Shown: piece by piece, positions 35,690 through 47,907 of the stretch | Layout: each line of letters starts with the position of its first letter | Position numbering within the stretch: position 1 is the stretch's first letter | DNA from: Serripes groenlandicus | Lineage: Eukaryota > Mollusca > Bivalvia > Cardiida > Cardiidae | Assembly: GCA_031761405.1 (NCBI GenBank) | Contig: JASEVX010000007.1 | Location: forward strand, 43,912,411-43,976,410 | DNA: 64,000 nt | Reading direction: 5' to 3' | Program-made: the position numbers and the translations under genes | Notes under the pieces: generated by a model | The model's input: only the letters and a program-made list of their open reading frames with translations | Told to the model about the DNA's origin: nothing | Database searches by the model: none

Positions 35690-37345
35690 CATATGTTTGA
35701 CTAATGTTTTCAAACTTATTGTGGAAACGGTTAAATGGAGATATCGTATTCAAGTACAGTAATAGTTATTAAAGTATATTGAAATTTCAAATTGTTTACA
35801 TATGTTGATTATTAAATATGATGTTGACATAACAGCCGATTTGACGCGTTATAAAGATACGACACGTGATTAACAGTTTTCTAAATCATTATTAAAAGTA
35901 TTTCTAAACAATTATGCTGTAAAACTGACTCTGAAGCCGATTCTATAGAGACATTCGTCGTGTAGACTGTGTTATAAAGATATGATATCATTTTATGGCC
36001 TTTCTTAGTGTTGTGAAGCATTTAATTTCCAGGTCTCGTAACTGTAAGACGAGTGATTGATAGTTATTTTGTAAAAAACAATCCAGGTAGTTTACTAGTA
36101 TCTTATGATATCATACAGTAGCCAACGAAAAAGGCATTTGCTCATGAACTCTTCATGAATCCCCATCTTGCAATTGAATACACAACCGTGTTTTTCAATG
36201 CTCTGAAGTTCACAATGATGGGAATTAAATATTAACGACACTTTAAACTGAACAAGATACCATCATGTTGAATAATCAGTAAATCGGTAATAAGTGATGC
36301 TTGCCGTCACGAGAGGTCTATGAATTAATATATAATTACAAACAATCCTATATTATAGTTTGGTACCCAGCGTTCTATATTAAATTAGTACGTCTGGCAT
36401 GAACTTACATTAGTAACTAGATGGATCACATCCCCTTTTATATCGCTATCGCATATATATAGTAAATCAGTAAATATGCAATTGATTTTCGTAAATCAAT
36501 ACAACTTGAATGGAATCAATACAAGAAAATGAAGCAAACTACTTTCGGTTGGTCTACAAAATGGTTGTCTCTGTGGCATTTTGCTTGCGACACCATGTCC
36601 AAAGGATGCTGCTATTATTGGTGTATGCTTGACGCTATTACGTAATGATACGGGCAGGCAACTGCAGACTATCAAAGTAAGCGATTATTTTGGTCTTTTT
36701 TGCAACAAGGTACAAGTTGGCATTGCCAGAAGCTTGTGTAAGTACTATTTGAACAATGTAGATCTTGATCAGACTTTGCCGATTCACAGCCTTATCTGGA
36801 TCTACAGTGTTCACTGAACACTCCTTTTCATTATTTTTCACATTTACTTATCAGTGATTCATAGTCAAATTATTGTAGCAAATAACGTTAAACTGATTCC
36901 TCGTTGAACATACCTATGTGCCAACGGGTAGACGCTAATCTCTCCGTGGTTTTGATTGGACGTGCTGCATCCAATCAAATGTTACTAAACATAAAACGTT
37001 TGACCTTATCTAAAACTGTCAAAAATGTCGAAGCACCGACGATCTTCGGCAAAATTAATATGTTTGGAAAAAAATAACCCTTATTGGTTTAAACCTGCTA
37101 AGATTTCGTGTATCAGGAGCGCTTTAAATGGAGATACGCCAGCGGTTTTACCCCCCCGGGGTTTGGAAAGTCTCTGAAAATCCCACGGCCAGAATTCCAC
37201 TCGTTTTAGATATTCTGTACCGATCCCTAGATGTGCGATATGACGCGTTCTAAGAAGCTGTCTCTACTCAATTTATATAAACACCTGGGCTATTGTTAAG
37301 CACCGTTCAATTTTGTTCTCACATCTTCAATTTCAACAGATTACT
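35690..37345. other. Intronic stretch, no gene seen
   Basis: AT-rich DNA inside the intron between the last two cyclase exons. A dispersed-repeat fragment ('cttgatcagactttgccga') sits near 36,765. No exon with matching splice sites was seen on either strand. Confidence 0.5.
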
Positions 37346-37349
37346 ACAG

Positions 37350-37534
37350 TTAACCCTTTCCCAAATATAGACGCTTTTTTACTTCACTGCACCAGACTAC
37401 TTTTGGAAAAACTGTAACAAAAGTAGAAATCTCCTTTTGCCATAATTCGTTCAACTCTTTTCAATGATTAAACTTTCCATTATAGAAATGTTCACAAATT
37501 GTTCCTATATGTGTTGTATGTGGAATAGGGTTAA
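37350..37534. mobile_element. TTAA-type MITE (185 bp)
   Basis: It is bounded by TTAA at 37350-37353 and 37531-37534. Ends are CCCTTTCCCAAATATAGACG at left and 'gtatgtggaataggg' at right. It is a complete, short member of the family. Confidence 0.75.
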
Positions 37535-37827
37535 ACAACAGATAAATAACGTCTGACATAGTTCAATGCCTCTTTTAGCAAACGAAAGGAAGTTTCGAAG
37601 ACTTGGATCAGTATGTTACCATTGCCCACTGGCAGACGCATTCTGATGCATATGCGTCAGACGACTTTTATAAAAAAAAATGCGGTAAATGAAAAAATTA
37701 CTCATGGTTAGCAATGTTTCCTATTGCCACCATGTTTTCAATTACATTCAATAAATTTATAAATGCTATCTCCTATAGACTGAGCGCCAGGTAGCGAAGC
37801 AATAACTACCGTGTGTTTTTTAAGTAT

Positions 37828-37905
37828 TTGGTATGAACCGATCGGAGATCGAAGCCTACTTTCCCGATACCAAGGCGGACGCTCTAACAACTACACCACG
37901 TGCTC
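37828..37905 (-). repeat. tRNA-like SINE head (family 3)
   Basis: The minus strand reads 'gtggtgtagttgttagagcg', 'tccgccttggtatcggga' and 'gcttcgatctccgatcgg'. It resembles a tRNA but the acceptor arms do not pair well. It shares the layout of the heads at 15.9 and 33 kb. Confidence 0.45.
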
Positions 37906-38887
37906 TTTCTCATCCGTACCATCAAAGTCGGACGGATACTTGAATGTATTTCTTGATTTCTTGATGTATTGACTGTTTAATTATCAGGTAGAATCAACTT
38001 TTAGTTTCTCGTACCAAAGGTTCCAGGTACGAAGCCCGCGATGAGTGGGTTCTGCAATTTGGATTTTCCAACACTAACGTCGCAAGTTTCAGGGAAGCAG
38101 ACATCGAGGGTGAGTAATACAAGCTGAGAGCTTGTTTCACAATCGATGTAAAATACATAAGTTTAAACTAACTGTTAGTGATCAATACACACCGAACTGA
38201 ATATAACCTGATTATTTGACAGATCAGGGCTTGACTTGAAAGGTGGGCTGCATATCGGTTTGTATGTAGACAGTTCGTATTGGCTCGTAATAATGGTTGT
38301 GTTTTGAGTGCATACTCAAATTGTATGAATTATGACGAACGGTCCCAGTTTTACGAATACCTAATTAAACTATAGTAAAAACTTATATTTGGAGATCGAT
38401 AATAAGCTATGCCCTGATGTTTTAGATAATCAGGATAACCTGGAAATAGAAACCCAATAACAACAAAACATTGGACAATATTAATTCACACTCTCATTAT
38501 AAGATTTAATTAAAGTCATTTATAAACTACTACTAATCAGTAATGGGAAGGATTGATTTCGCAGACAGGGACCCATTTTAATCATTGTAGAAACTTCAAT
38601 TTGTTTAATCTTTATAACTTCCAGGTTTAAAATTTGTTTTCGCATTCTTCTTAATTGGAGGAAACGAAATTTGAAAAAAATAAATAAAAAATAGCGATTG
38701 TCATTAGTGTTGAGTAAACAATTCTTTACACTGAATCGTCTCCCTTTTTGTAGGAGACGGTGACTCGCGGGATGAACGTCTGACTCATTTAAAACAGGTC
38801 ACTGGTTCGACTTTAATGAGATCGGAAATCAAACTCTAATTACAATCGGCGCGGTAACCGATTGAGCATCCTATAACAGACATCAGT

Positions 38888-39236
38888 CAGGGGCGTATCT
38901 TTGCAATAATCAATGTGTAGTTCGACTCGTGGGAAAATCAACATTGTGGACTCTGCGTAAAGTATCGACCCGGATCGGCCTAAGCATGCCACACAGGCCT
39001 ATCCGGATAGACACTTTTCGCCTCCTGTGGATTTTCTGTTTCAGGAATAACTACTCTATACATCTATCCCCCTAAGACGGAATGTGTCGGCCGGATCAGT
39101 CTGCGCGGACAGCGCGGGCTGATCTGGTCGATACATTACGCAGATGTTTAACGCTGCAGCTGCATTTTTGTTGGGTCATTTTGAGAACAAATGTGTAGGC
39201 ACGTGCCTACAGTGCTTAAAGGGAGCTACGCCCCTG
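38888..39236. mobile_element. Chimeric MITE (CAGGGGCGTAGC ends), second copy
   Basis: The ends are CAGGGGCGTATCT and AGCTACGCCCCTG with the same captured GAGCCG-type core as at 35,360. It retains a segment ('gcgtaaagtatcgacccgga') missing from that copy, so it is the more complete version. The target duplication is not clear. Confidence 0.75.
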
Positions 39237-39289
39237 ATCAAGACTGATTAATGCTAGTTATCAGAACTTTCTATCCATTAACATTAAAA

Positions 39290-39686
39290 TATAGAAGTTT
39301 ATATTAGCATCTATCATAATAATAAAATTTATATTAGCATCTATCATACTAATTAAATTTATATTAGCATATATCATAATAATAAAATTTATATTAGCAT
39401 CTATCATAATAATTAAATTTATATGAGCATCTATCATAATAATTAAATTTATATTAGCATCTATCATAATAATTAAATTTATATGAGCATCTATCATAAT
39501 AATTAAATTTATTTTAGCATCTATCATAATAATTAAATTTATATGAGCATCTATCATAATAATTAAATTTATATGAGCATCTATCATACTAATTAAATTT
39601 ATATGAGCATCTATCATAATAATTAAATTTATATTAGCATCTATCATAATAATTAAATTTATATGAGCATCTATCATAATAATTAA
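39290..39686. repeat. 30-bp minisatellite, about 13 copies
   Basis: Unit 'atctatcataataattaaat' plus 'ttatatgagc', nearly uniform. Because 30 is divisible by three, the minus strand stays open with a 10-residue repeat (MIDAHINLII). The composition is set by the DNA unit and there is no flanking coding context. Confidence 0.9.
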
Positions 39687-40102
39687 TTAAACACACTAAT
39701 GTAGGTACTCAAAAAAATCGTATCGTTGAGTACCAGCAATGTAGCTTTTGGGGGTCAAATAATAAATAAAGAATAGGAACTATTCATATCACCATATGAT
39801 TCTTGGATAGAACCTCATGACACTTTCCTCACCAATGTTTTCAGAATACGTTTGCGGTTGATGCGTCCAAACCTGGCAATGACTTAACTCTTTCGGCGCC
39901 ATTCAGAATTCCACAAACAATACAGAATCGGTAAAATTGTATGCCTTTTAGTTATCAAAATATTCAAGAACTATTATCACATGAAAAATGGAATAGCCTG
40001 ATTTTGAACATGGAAGAGTCTACTTTTGGAAATTAGGCACTGAAAAGGTTAATCATAGGGTGCGATTTTAATAAAGACTCTTTAAATTTGAGTACCAACA
40101 AC

Positions 40103-40328
40103 TTAACCCTTTCCAACATACAGACGTTTTCTGACCCCTTTGCAGCAGATGACTTTTGAAACATGTACAAAGCGAGAAATTGCTCAAGATGAACAATTTC
40201 TCCTTTTGCCACAATGTTTTTAACTCTTTTCAATAATCCAACTTTCCCCCATAGAGACTATCCGTAAATCTGCCCAGTTAATTTCACAGCCGTCAGCTGC
40301 AGATTTGTTGTATGTGAGAAAGGGTTAA
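40103..40328. mobile_element. TTAA-type MITE (226 bp)
   Basis: TTAA at 40103-40106 and 40325-40328. It contains 'gcagcagatgacttttgaaa', the hairpin centre 'gaaattgctcaagatgaac', and 'gtcagctgcagatttgttg'. A complete member. Confidence 0.8.
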
Positions 40329-40496
40329 CGTTTGGTAGTAAAATAGATATTGGGACAAATATACTTAGTTTAAACATATTAATTTTACATCGATTTCGAA
40401 ACAAACTTTCAGCTTTAATATATTAATCATGCTTGATATTTACTTCCTGGATATTTTACAAGTACTCGAGCCGTTTGTGTAAAAAATTCCCTAAGG

Positions 40497-40562
40497 CAGA
40501 ACCCGTTCACCACGGAATTTGAACCCGGGACCTTTAGTCCTAGATGTCGACCTCTCTACCAT
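40497..40562 (-). repeat. tRNA-like sequence, probably a SINE head
   Basis: The minus strand has an A-box-like TGGTAGAGAGG and a B-box-like GGGTTCAAATTCC at roughly tRNA spacing. The anticodon arm is not well formed, and the sequence continues into repetitive DNA also seen at 32,716-32,815. Confidence 0.4.
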
Positions 40563-40684
40563 TGTTGTCCACTTCCAGAAATATGATTAAAATACATGCG
40601 TATCCCTAGTCAACAAGACCACTCTTTAGACTGGTGTACTATATAGAAACGGGATCCATGTATTTTTGTATTATACAGGGCTTA

Positions 40685-41134
40685 GGGTTTATCCATTGCA
40701 ACATACAACAAATTTTGCAGCAGACGACTTTGAAAAAATCGAGGTAAAATTATGAATAATCTTCAGAATTATTTACCGAATAGGGTTTAAACCATTATAA
40801 GCAATTCGAGGGCTTGGTGTGAAACGGTTGTAACTAAAAACCTATTTTGAAAACCCTGGTTTAGGGGCAATTTTGACCCCTTTGTAAACAATGCAAATTT
40901 AGGTGCCGTTGCTCAGAACGAGCAATGGCACCTAAATGTCCATTGTTTACCAAGTAAAAAGATTTAACGCTTATTAAGACTTTATGGCGAGGTGATTAAC
41001 CTTGCTAAAAAAATACCAATTTAAGTTACAACCGTTTCACGCCAAGCCCTCGAATTTCTCACTTTGCAACATATTTTTCAAACGTTGTACGGTGACAAAT
41101 GCGTCAAGGAAGGTCTGCAATTGGAAAAGGGTTG
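40685..41134. mobile_element. TTAA-type MITE interrupted by another MITE
   Basis: Left half: 'agggtttatccattgcaac' with 'gcagcagacgactttgaaaa'. Right half: 'aaatgcgtcaaggaagg' and 'ggaaaagggttga'. The 246-bp palindromic MITE lies between them. Nesting shows that the palindromic element moved after this one inserted. Confidence 0.65.
40807..41052. mobile_element. 246-bp palindromic MITE, nested copy
   Basis: Ends CGAGGGCTTGGTGTGAAAC and its complement. AATT direct repeats (40803-40806 and 41053-41056) flank it. Same length as the 14,582 copy and nearly the same sequence, so recent activity is likely. Confidence 0.85.
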
Positions 41135-41264
41135 AATGAAATACTTAAATGTCTTAAGAAATTCAATTTATTTAATCAATTTTTCTAAAGAGTGGGTAAT
41201 GCCTGATTAAGTCACTGTGATAACGGGAATTGAAATTCACACAGAAACACCCTCTCCTCAAACG

Positions 41265-41494
41265 TTCACCCTTTCTCACCTACTACAAATCTGCAGCAGA
41301 CGAGTTTGAAAGCATCCACACAAAAACATGAAACATCTCTGTGAATTAAGTATGATCATTTAAATGGCATAAACACGTTGTGGCGATTGGAGAAATTACT
41401 CAATTTATCAGCACCTTCTCAACTTGCAACAATGTTTTCAGAAGTCGCCTTCTGTAAATGCGTCAGAAAGCGTCTGTAAGTGGGAAAGGGTTAA
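41265..41494. mobile_element. TTAA-type MITE
   Basis: Left end TTCACCCTTTCTCACCTACT with 'gcagcagacgagtttgaaa'. Right end 'cgtctgtaagtgggaaaggg' followed by TTAA (41491-41494). Confidence 0.7.
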
Positions 41495-41559
41495 GAGCCG
41501 GCATTACACTTCCTATAAATCTAACATGTCGCGATATTGGACATATTTATCTTATTTCA

Positions 41560-42246
41560 TAGCCTTGTAGTGGTACTTTCCTAGCCTTGTAGTTGTACTT
41601 TCTTAGCCTTGTAGTGGTATTTTCCTAGCCTTGTAGTGGTACTTTCTTAGCCTTGTAGTGGTACTTTCCTAGCCTTGTAGTGGTACTTTCTTAGCCTTGT
41701 AGTGGTCTTTTCCTAGCCTTGTAGTGGTACTTTCCTAGCCTTGTAGTGGTACTTGCTTAGCCTTGTAGTGGTACTTTCCTAGCCTTGTAGTGGTACTTTC
41801 TTAGCCTTGTAGTGGTATTTTCCTTGCCTTGTAGTGGTACTTTCCTAGCCTTGTAGTGGTACTTTCCTAGCCTTGTGATACTTTTTAAGCCTTGTAGTGG
41901 TACTTTCCTAGCCTTGTAGTGGTACTTTCCTAGCCTTGTAGTGGTACTTTCTTAACCTTGTAGTGGTATTTTCCTAGCCTTGTAGTGGTACTTTCCTAGC
42001 CTTGTAGTGGTATTTTCCTAGCCTTGTAGTGGTACTTTCTTAGCCTTGTAGTGGTACTTTACTAGCCTTGTAGTAGTACTTTCCTAGTCTTGTAGTGGTA
42101 CTTTCTTAGCCTTGTAGTGGTATTTTCCTAGCCTTGTAGTGGTACTTTCTTAGCCTTGTAGTGGTACTTTACTAGCCTTGTATTAGTACTTTCCTAGCCT
42201 TGTAGTGGTACTTTCTTAGCCTTGTAGTGGTTATTTTCCTAGCCTA
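41560..42246. repeat. 21-bp minisatellite, about 32 copies
   Basis: Unit 'agccttgtagtggtactttc' plus one base (c or t). Units alternate between 'tttcct' and 'tttctt' in higher-order patterns, with one deleted unit near 41,874. It lies in the long cyclase intron. Confidence 0.95.
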
Positions 42247-43136
42247 TATTTGCTTACCCAGTGATTATGAATAAATGACTGTCGCCGCGATATAACTGAA
42301 CAAAAAGTTAAAAACGACGTTAAAGCCCAATAAAACAAACAAAACATGTATATCTACTAATTCAGTTGGAAATGGGTCACACAAGGTTCGTTCCTGTGAA
42401 CACATATTGTGATCAACCATTTTCTTTCAGAGGAGAAGCTTACTAAAGTGACTGTCTGTGATATCTTCCCGATGACGTGTGGCAGTTAGAAATCTGAACA
42501 GGACGAACTGTTAAGCAATTCTTATATGAGGGTCACCGATGAGACATTGTATTGAAATTGGTTATGTGGTTTCGGAGGAGATGTCATTTTAAGAACATAT
42601 TTCACGTACGAAAAACGACAGAGGACGTATAAATTGTCAAGCTAATAGCTCACGTTGTAATTTATATAAGTTGTCATTTTCCGAATGAACTAAATATGAT
42701 TATAATCTATGAACCCCTTTATATAGACTCATTTTGACGCATCTGCTTTTGCCAAACTGTTTTCAGTTATTATACCATCATTTGTCGAGTTTTAACACAA
42801 ATTATCAACTTGACGATTTCAAAGTTGTCTGCTGCCGAGTTGTCGTATGCTGGAAAGAGTTAACATTAATCTCCTCAATGTACCGTAACAGACAACGGCA
42901 TAATACGAATGTATTGCTAGAAATAATTGGAAAGGAAATAACAGTACTTATGCATTTTCAAATGTTCAAATTTAAAGCAGCAGACGGGAAAATGTGCTCT
43001 GTTATAGAATACTTTCGAGTTCAACCCTTTCCTACTTGACGAGACATTTTGACGCATCTTCAGCACACAACTTTTGAAATCCTTTTGGCAAAAGGAGTAA
43101 CTGTTCATAATAAACAACTTCTCTTTGTGTTACCAT

Positions 43137-43353
43137 TGTTTTCAACTATATCAAATTCGTAAACTTTTCTGTTTCAGGAATAACTACTCTATACATCTAC
43201 CCCCCTAAGACGGAATGTGTCGGCCGGATCAGTCTGCGCGGACAGCGCAGGCTGATCTGGTCGATACATTACGCAGATGTCTATCGCCGCAGCTGCATTT
43301 TGGGGCATTTTGAGAAAAAATGTGTTTTCAACTATATCAAATTCGTAAACTTT
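43137..43353. repeat. MITE core fragment flanked by 31-bp direct repeats
   Basis: The 156-bp core (about 43,168-43,322) matches the interior of the chimeric MITEs at 35.5 and 39.0 kb. It is bordered by identical 31-bp copies that begin 'tgttttcaactatatcaaat' (43137-43167 and 43323-43353). The core has no inverted ends of its own, so insertion by repair or template switching rather than transposition is likely. A TTAA-type MITE surrounds it (about 43,022-43,436). Confidence 0.75.
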
Positions 43354-44119
43354 AATGAAAAGCGATTTTCAATATTTTGCCAATGTGTTTAAATAGTCGT
43401 CCGCTACATATTTCGTATTTGTGGGAAAAGGGTTAATGGCCATAAAATATAAGTTGCTTCTCGTCTCTATCAGTTTAATGGTGAACAAGTCAGACGAATC
43501 ATTCTCCCAGTGTGTTTCAGCAATTTGCCTCTAACACATTTTGTGTTTTATCCATGAACACGGATAAAATCCAATACAGCTGCGAGAGACATTAGGTCGG
43601 TTGGAAGGAATTCATTTTCCATAAGCGACCATTATAGTGTTTTGGGCTATGACACTTTCCCAACAATCCAAATAACCCAGAAATCTATATTCAATTAAAG
43701 TTCAATATTAGAACTACCAAAAAATCACACAAAAAACAAAACACGTATTAACCTTCCCTTTTAAGCTATGACGTTGTCCCGTTGTAAATTTTATATTCAA
43801 TTTCAGAAGTACATGTTGTTCGGAAAATGGCTCCTTAGCTGTCAATAAATCTAAAAGCAACCAATGTTTTGATTACAAATCAGTCTTCCAACAAAATCAT
43901 TATTGTCCAATGGGAGACCACTTCAGTCTTATGAACTCATCTGAAATGTCTGCCCGGCGCTCCGATCCAAATTGCTTCCCTTTGACCTAAATGGGATCTT
44001 GTTGAGTCTTTGTTGCGATATCACACAAGTAGACATATGGAATGATACTAATTTGACAAAAACAAAGTTTTCTCTTGTTTCTATATCATATTTACTACCC
44101 TTGTACATTGTCCTACCTA

Positions 44120-44345
44120 TCAAAAAGGCGGTTCGATCCATGGCAAGGTCATAGTAAATACTTATGAAATGGTAGTAATGGCTTTCCCTCCTTGGTGCAC
44201 AAGATTGTAGGGTAAGCAAAACAACTGACTCGCTGGGTGACAAGCTAAACGGACTAGTAGTTCTGGTAACTTACCCAGAAAACGCAGTGATAAAACAGGA
44301 AAATCAGTGAAAGGGGAGTAAAATACCCAGAAATTCAAATAAAAC
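44120..44345 (+). mobile_element. tRNA-headed SINE (family 1)
   Basis: Head with 'ggcggttcgatccatggcaa'; body 'tggctttccctccttggtgc', 'actgactcgctgggtgacaa', 'cagaaaacgcagtgataaaa', 'gaaaggggagtaaaatac'. More diverged than the 12- and 17-kb copies. Confidence 0.6.
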
Positions 44346-44602
44346 AGGCTGTTAACTTGGTTTGCAGCTCACTTTTACTTGTCATTGGTCTGTCAGAAGA
44401 AATTCTATTTGCTTATTCCCTTTCCTTTTCCTTCCATTCCTTTTCATTGGAATTAATATTTCAATCCCAATGAAATCAGACCAAAATAGTTCTCTGTACG
44501 TATTTCGGAACACTCGACAATCAACGCTCCTCCATCTCCGTCACTTGGTGACATTTATATTTTTCTGATAGTTAACATTTCAGAACTTCATAAACCTCAA
44601 GG

Positions 44603-44819
44603 TTAAACCGTTTTCCCACATACAATACATCTTCACCTTTAAAAACAAACTGGACAAACATAGGGAAAACTTCTAAAAATGAAAGTAAAATTACCAAAAT
44701 GATTGAGGAAAAGGAGAAATTGCTCATTATGAATACATTCTTCCTTTGCCGTACTGTTTTCAAGGGTCGTCTACTTGAGGGACGTTCGAAAGCGGCTTCT
44801 ACATGTGGGAAAGGATTAA
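44603..44819. mobile_element. TTAA-type MITE
   Basis: TTAA at 44603-44606 and 44816-44819; ends 'ccgttttcccacatac' and 'catgtgggaaagga'. A second, shorter member follows at 44,969-45,126. Confidence 0.65.
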
Positions 44820-44968
44820 CACAATCCAAGAGAAGACCTGTAACCGGTATCATCTCTTTCGAGTTTTTGTCATGAGTACTTTCCCCTTTTTTCCATAATA
44901 ACTAACGGTAGCCTATCCACCAATCAAATTACAGCTTCGTGTACCATAACATATTGCGAATTTAGCCG

Positions 44969-45126
44969 TTAACATACAATCAATCTGTAGCAGACGACTT
45001 TTAAACATTTTCATAAATTAGAGCAAAATTATTAAATAGAGTTAAAAGAAATTGATGCAAAAGGAGAAATTGTTCATTTTCAAAAGTCGTCTGCTTGAGA
45101 GGCGTCTACACGTGGGAAATGGTTAA
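44969..45126. mobile_element. TTAA-type MITE (short)
   Basis: TTAA at both ends (44969-44972 and 45123-45126). The inner pair 'gtagcagacgacttt' and 'aaagtcgtctgctt' is present, while the CCCTTTCC part of the left end is lost. Confidence 0.65.
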
Positions 45127-45544
45127 CGACCTGCTTCACTGAATTCAAGGCTGGACGACTGTTGGATTTTTCGGAGCATGTCGGAGATTTCCTTACAACA
45201 TATTGCTTTAAAAATGATCACTGACAAACACGCTTATTGCCATCTTTTCTTCAGCAATACAGAAATATTTCATTCAGTAAAAGGTAAAGGCGTTTTGTGG
45301 TGTTATTTCTAATGGGTTTCTATAGTGACAGCTTGCATCTATTTAAGTTATAACGCTATGTACTGATTTTTTTACTGTTTTTTTTTTTAATTCTGTTTAA
45401 ATAATTTGCAATACACGGATAATTCTAGGTTTTCTTGGAAATGTTGTTTGTTGTGAAGACATTAGGCGACCGTTCGACGAGTGCACGGTAATTTATTTCC
45501 GCGTTGTTAATGACAGTACTGATGATGATCAAATGTCCCTATAT

Positions 45545-45796
45545 GAGCCGTTTCGTGAGAAAACCATCATTATCGACTCTGCGTAATGTATCGTCCCAGA
45601 TCAGCCTGTGCAGTCCGCACAGGCTTATCAGGGCCGACACATTCCGTCTCATGGGTATAGAGTAATGATTATTGAACCAGAAAATCCACAGAAGGCGTAC
45701 AGTTTATGTCCTGGTAAGCCTGCGCGGCATGTTTGGCTGATCAGGTTCGAGACTTTACGCATAATCCACAATGTTGGTTTTCTCGTAGTTCGGCTC
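45545..45796. mobile_element. 252-bp MITE (GAGCCG ends)
   Basis: Ends GAGCCGTTTCGTGAGAAAACC and its near-complement at right. ATAT direct repeats (45541-45544 and 45797-45800) flank it. The interior holds 'gatcagcctgtgcagtccgc' and 'ccgacacattccgtctcatg'. Same family as 1,940-2,155 and the degraded 59,965-60,190. Confidence 0.85.
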
Positions 45797-45889
45797 ATAT
45801 ACACTTTTTATATCTGATAAGGCTGATGACATGGAATATAACAATTAAGATACTGAAACTAGACCATTAGTATAAATATCCAAATGAAA

Positions 45890-46030
45890 AAAAATATAGA
45901 AAAAAGCTAGAATAATTAATAAATATATAAATAAATTGATAAATCTATAAATTAATAAATAAATAAGAGATAAATAAATAAATAATAAAAATTGAATAGA
46001 TAGATAAATAAATAAGTAAATAAATAGAGG
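45890..46030. repeat. AT-rich simple repeat (AAT/AAAT)
   Basis: A low-complexity run of 'aataaataaat' and 'aataaattgat' type sequence, in an intron. Confidence 0.8.
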
Positions 46031-47907
46031 ATATTTCAGGAGTGTTTGTTTATAATCACTTTTAACAGACGAGTTATTAAAGTGATCATAAATACAATCG
46101 CATGAGATATTCTATTTATCATATAAAATGATTTAATAGAGAAAGTTGATGCAACGCATCAATGTCGCCGGATATCCATAGTGCAGTTATGCATAACACT
46201 AACATTATAGTAGTTGAATAAACAGTTATCAACTGAGGGGCATATTGGAACATCAGGGGTGGGGTCAAGTGAAAATGTATCATAACTTGCATTGTTTTGT
46301 CAACGAAGTGAATGATAATTGAAGCCTTTCATTGTTTATGATCAATCTCCATTCCAAAGTAGGTTGACCATACACACAACCAACTAATTATTGATCATAA
46401 ACAGTAATGGAAATGAGTAATCTTGCCAATCATCAGTCTTAGTATGTATACAATGCTTTCATTAAGGAATAATTATAAGATTTGTGAATTCCACATCAAG
46501 ATGTTTGTCAGAATATTTGAATTTTATTATTTTTCAATAAAACCACAAAACAGACAATTTAGGATTTGCTCGCAATAGCACGTCATTTTACCTTTCCTCT
46601 ATTAAAGTCAACAGTGAACACATTTGCAGAAATCTACTTTTAAAACAATGAGATAAGGGTTAAATCGCTGAAGACATGAGTTTTCTCTTTTTCTCAAAAT
46701 GATTTACATTTGTTGAAATGTAGTCCAATATTTATAAATTAACAGTTAAATCTCATTGAAATTGTTGTATAATTTAAACTTAATTTCGAACATAAACTGA
46801 GCCCTACAACATGTTAATTTATTTTAATTCTTTCCTTCCTGTTTTATAATGAAAATAACAAATTACTCATGTTTAAAATTATATTATGATGAGCGCCCTT
46901 GTGTCAATGGTGCATAACAATATGCAGATCGGAAGCAATATGCCTTTAGGGAATTAAATGACACATTTAAAATTGTCAAGAACGAAATAATTTTGTACGA
47001 AAGACCCGATTCTTTCTTATTCGCAGAGGTGTCGTTCTTGAAACTCTCTTTATAGGCAGAGAGTGTTCGTTCAAAGTAATTTTTCTATAAAAAAAAAGTT
47101 TTATCTCGGTTTGTTCTTGTTTGTTCTTTTCTTCATTTGTTTCGAACCAAATAAACATTTTAAATCACCTATGATTTACTATTTGTGAGTGAGTGTAAAG
47201 ATCGGCTCTCTGCAAAGGAGATTGATCTACGTAGTTGGTATTCGCGAGTCACGCGATCAACAGTTTTAGCTTAGAAACAGTTCATTTTTTAGATATACAT
47301 GGATAAACATTATAAATGCCTTCTTCACAAATGAAGACATCTCTTTGAACATGAACATATCATTCAGTAAGTTAAAATTGCCATTAAAAGGAGAATATTT
47401 GACGTCATTTTCATCTCGATATTAACACATAACAAACAGGTGCGCGTATGTAAACAAATTAGACTGTGCGACGTAAAGGTTTGTAGTTATCGCCTTTTGA
47501 TTACATGTAGTATATAGTGTAAAATAAAGTATACCAGTCTAGCTAATAGGGACTGTTTTGTCTTCGTAAACAAAACAAAAAAACATACATGCGAGTCAAA
47601 ATAAAGAAACTGAAAATACCTAAAACATCGGAATATTCATTTCATTTTAGATGTGTCATTACTTAGTGTTTTTAAACAAACACAATTGTAATATGTTCAA
47701 GACATCTAAATGTGTTTCTTTCTAATAATAATCCCCCCTCCCATGTCATTTCCGAAAACCTATTAAAAATAGAAGTCGCGGGCTTCTGCCCGGTGACTAA
47801 TGAGGCGTATTTCGAAAACGTGTACATGAAATGTGCCGGTTATATAACGTCAAACAGCTGACGCGATGGCATTTTGATATTTTTGTTTCCACATTTTAAC
47901 AATTGAT

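Noticed and set aside
36560..36817. Plus-strand frame near 36.6 kb as a gene inside the cyclase intron
   Set aside because: Its 3' part matches a dispersed repeat ('cttgatcagactttgccga') and no domain is visible.
39261..39677. 138-codon minus-strand frame with 10-residue repeats
   Set aside because: It is wholly explained by a 30-bp DNA minisatellite that is a multiple of three; no start context or flanking exon.
41560..42246. Regular repeats that could suggest a CRISPR array
   Set aside because: The 21-bp units are head-to-tail with no unique spacers, in a spliced eukaryotic gene. The same applies to the 46- and 57-bp arrays.
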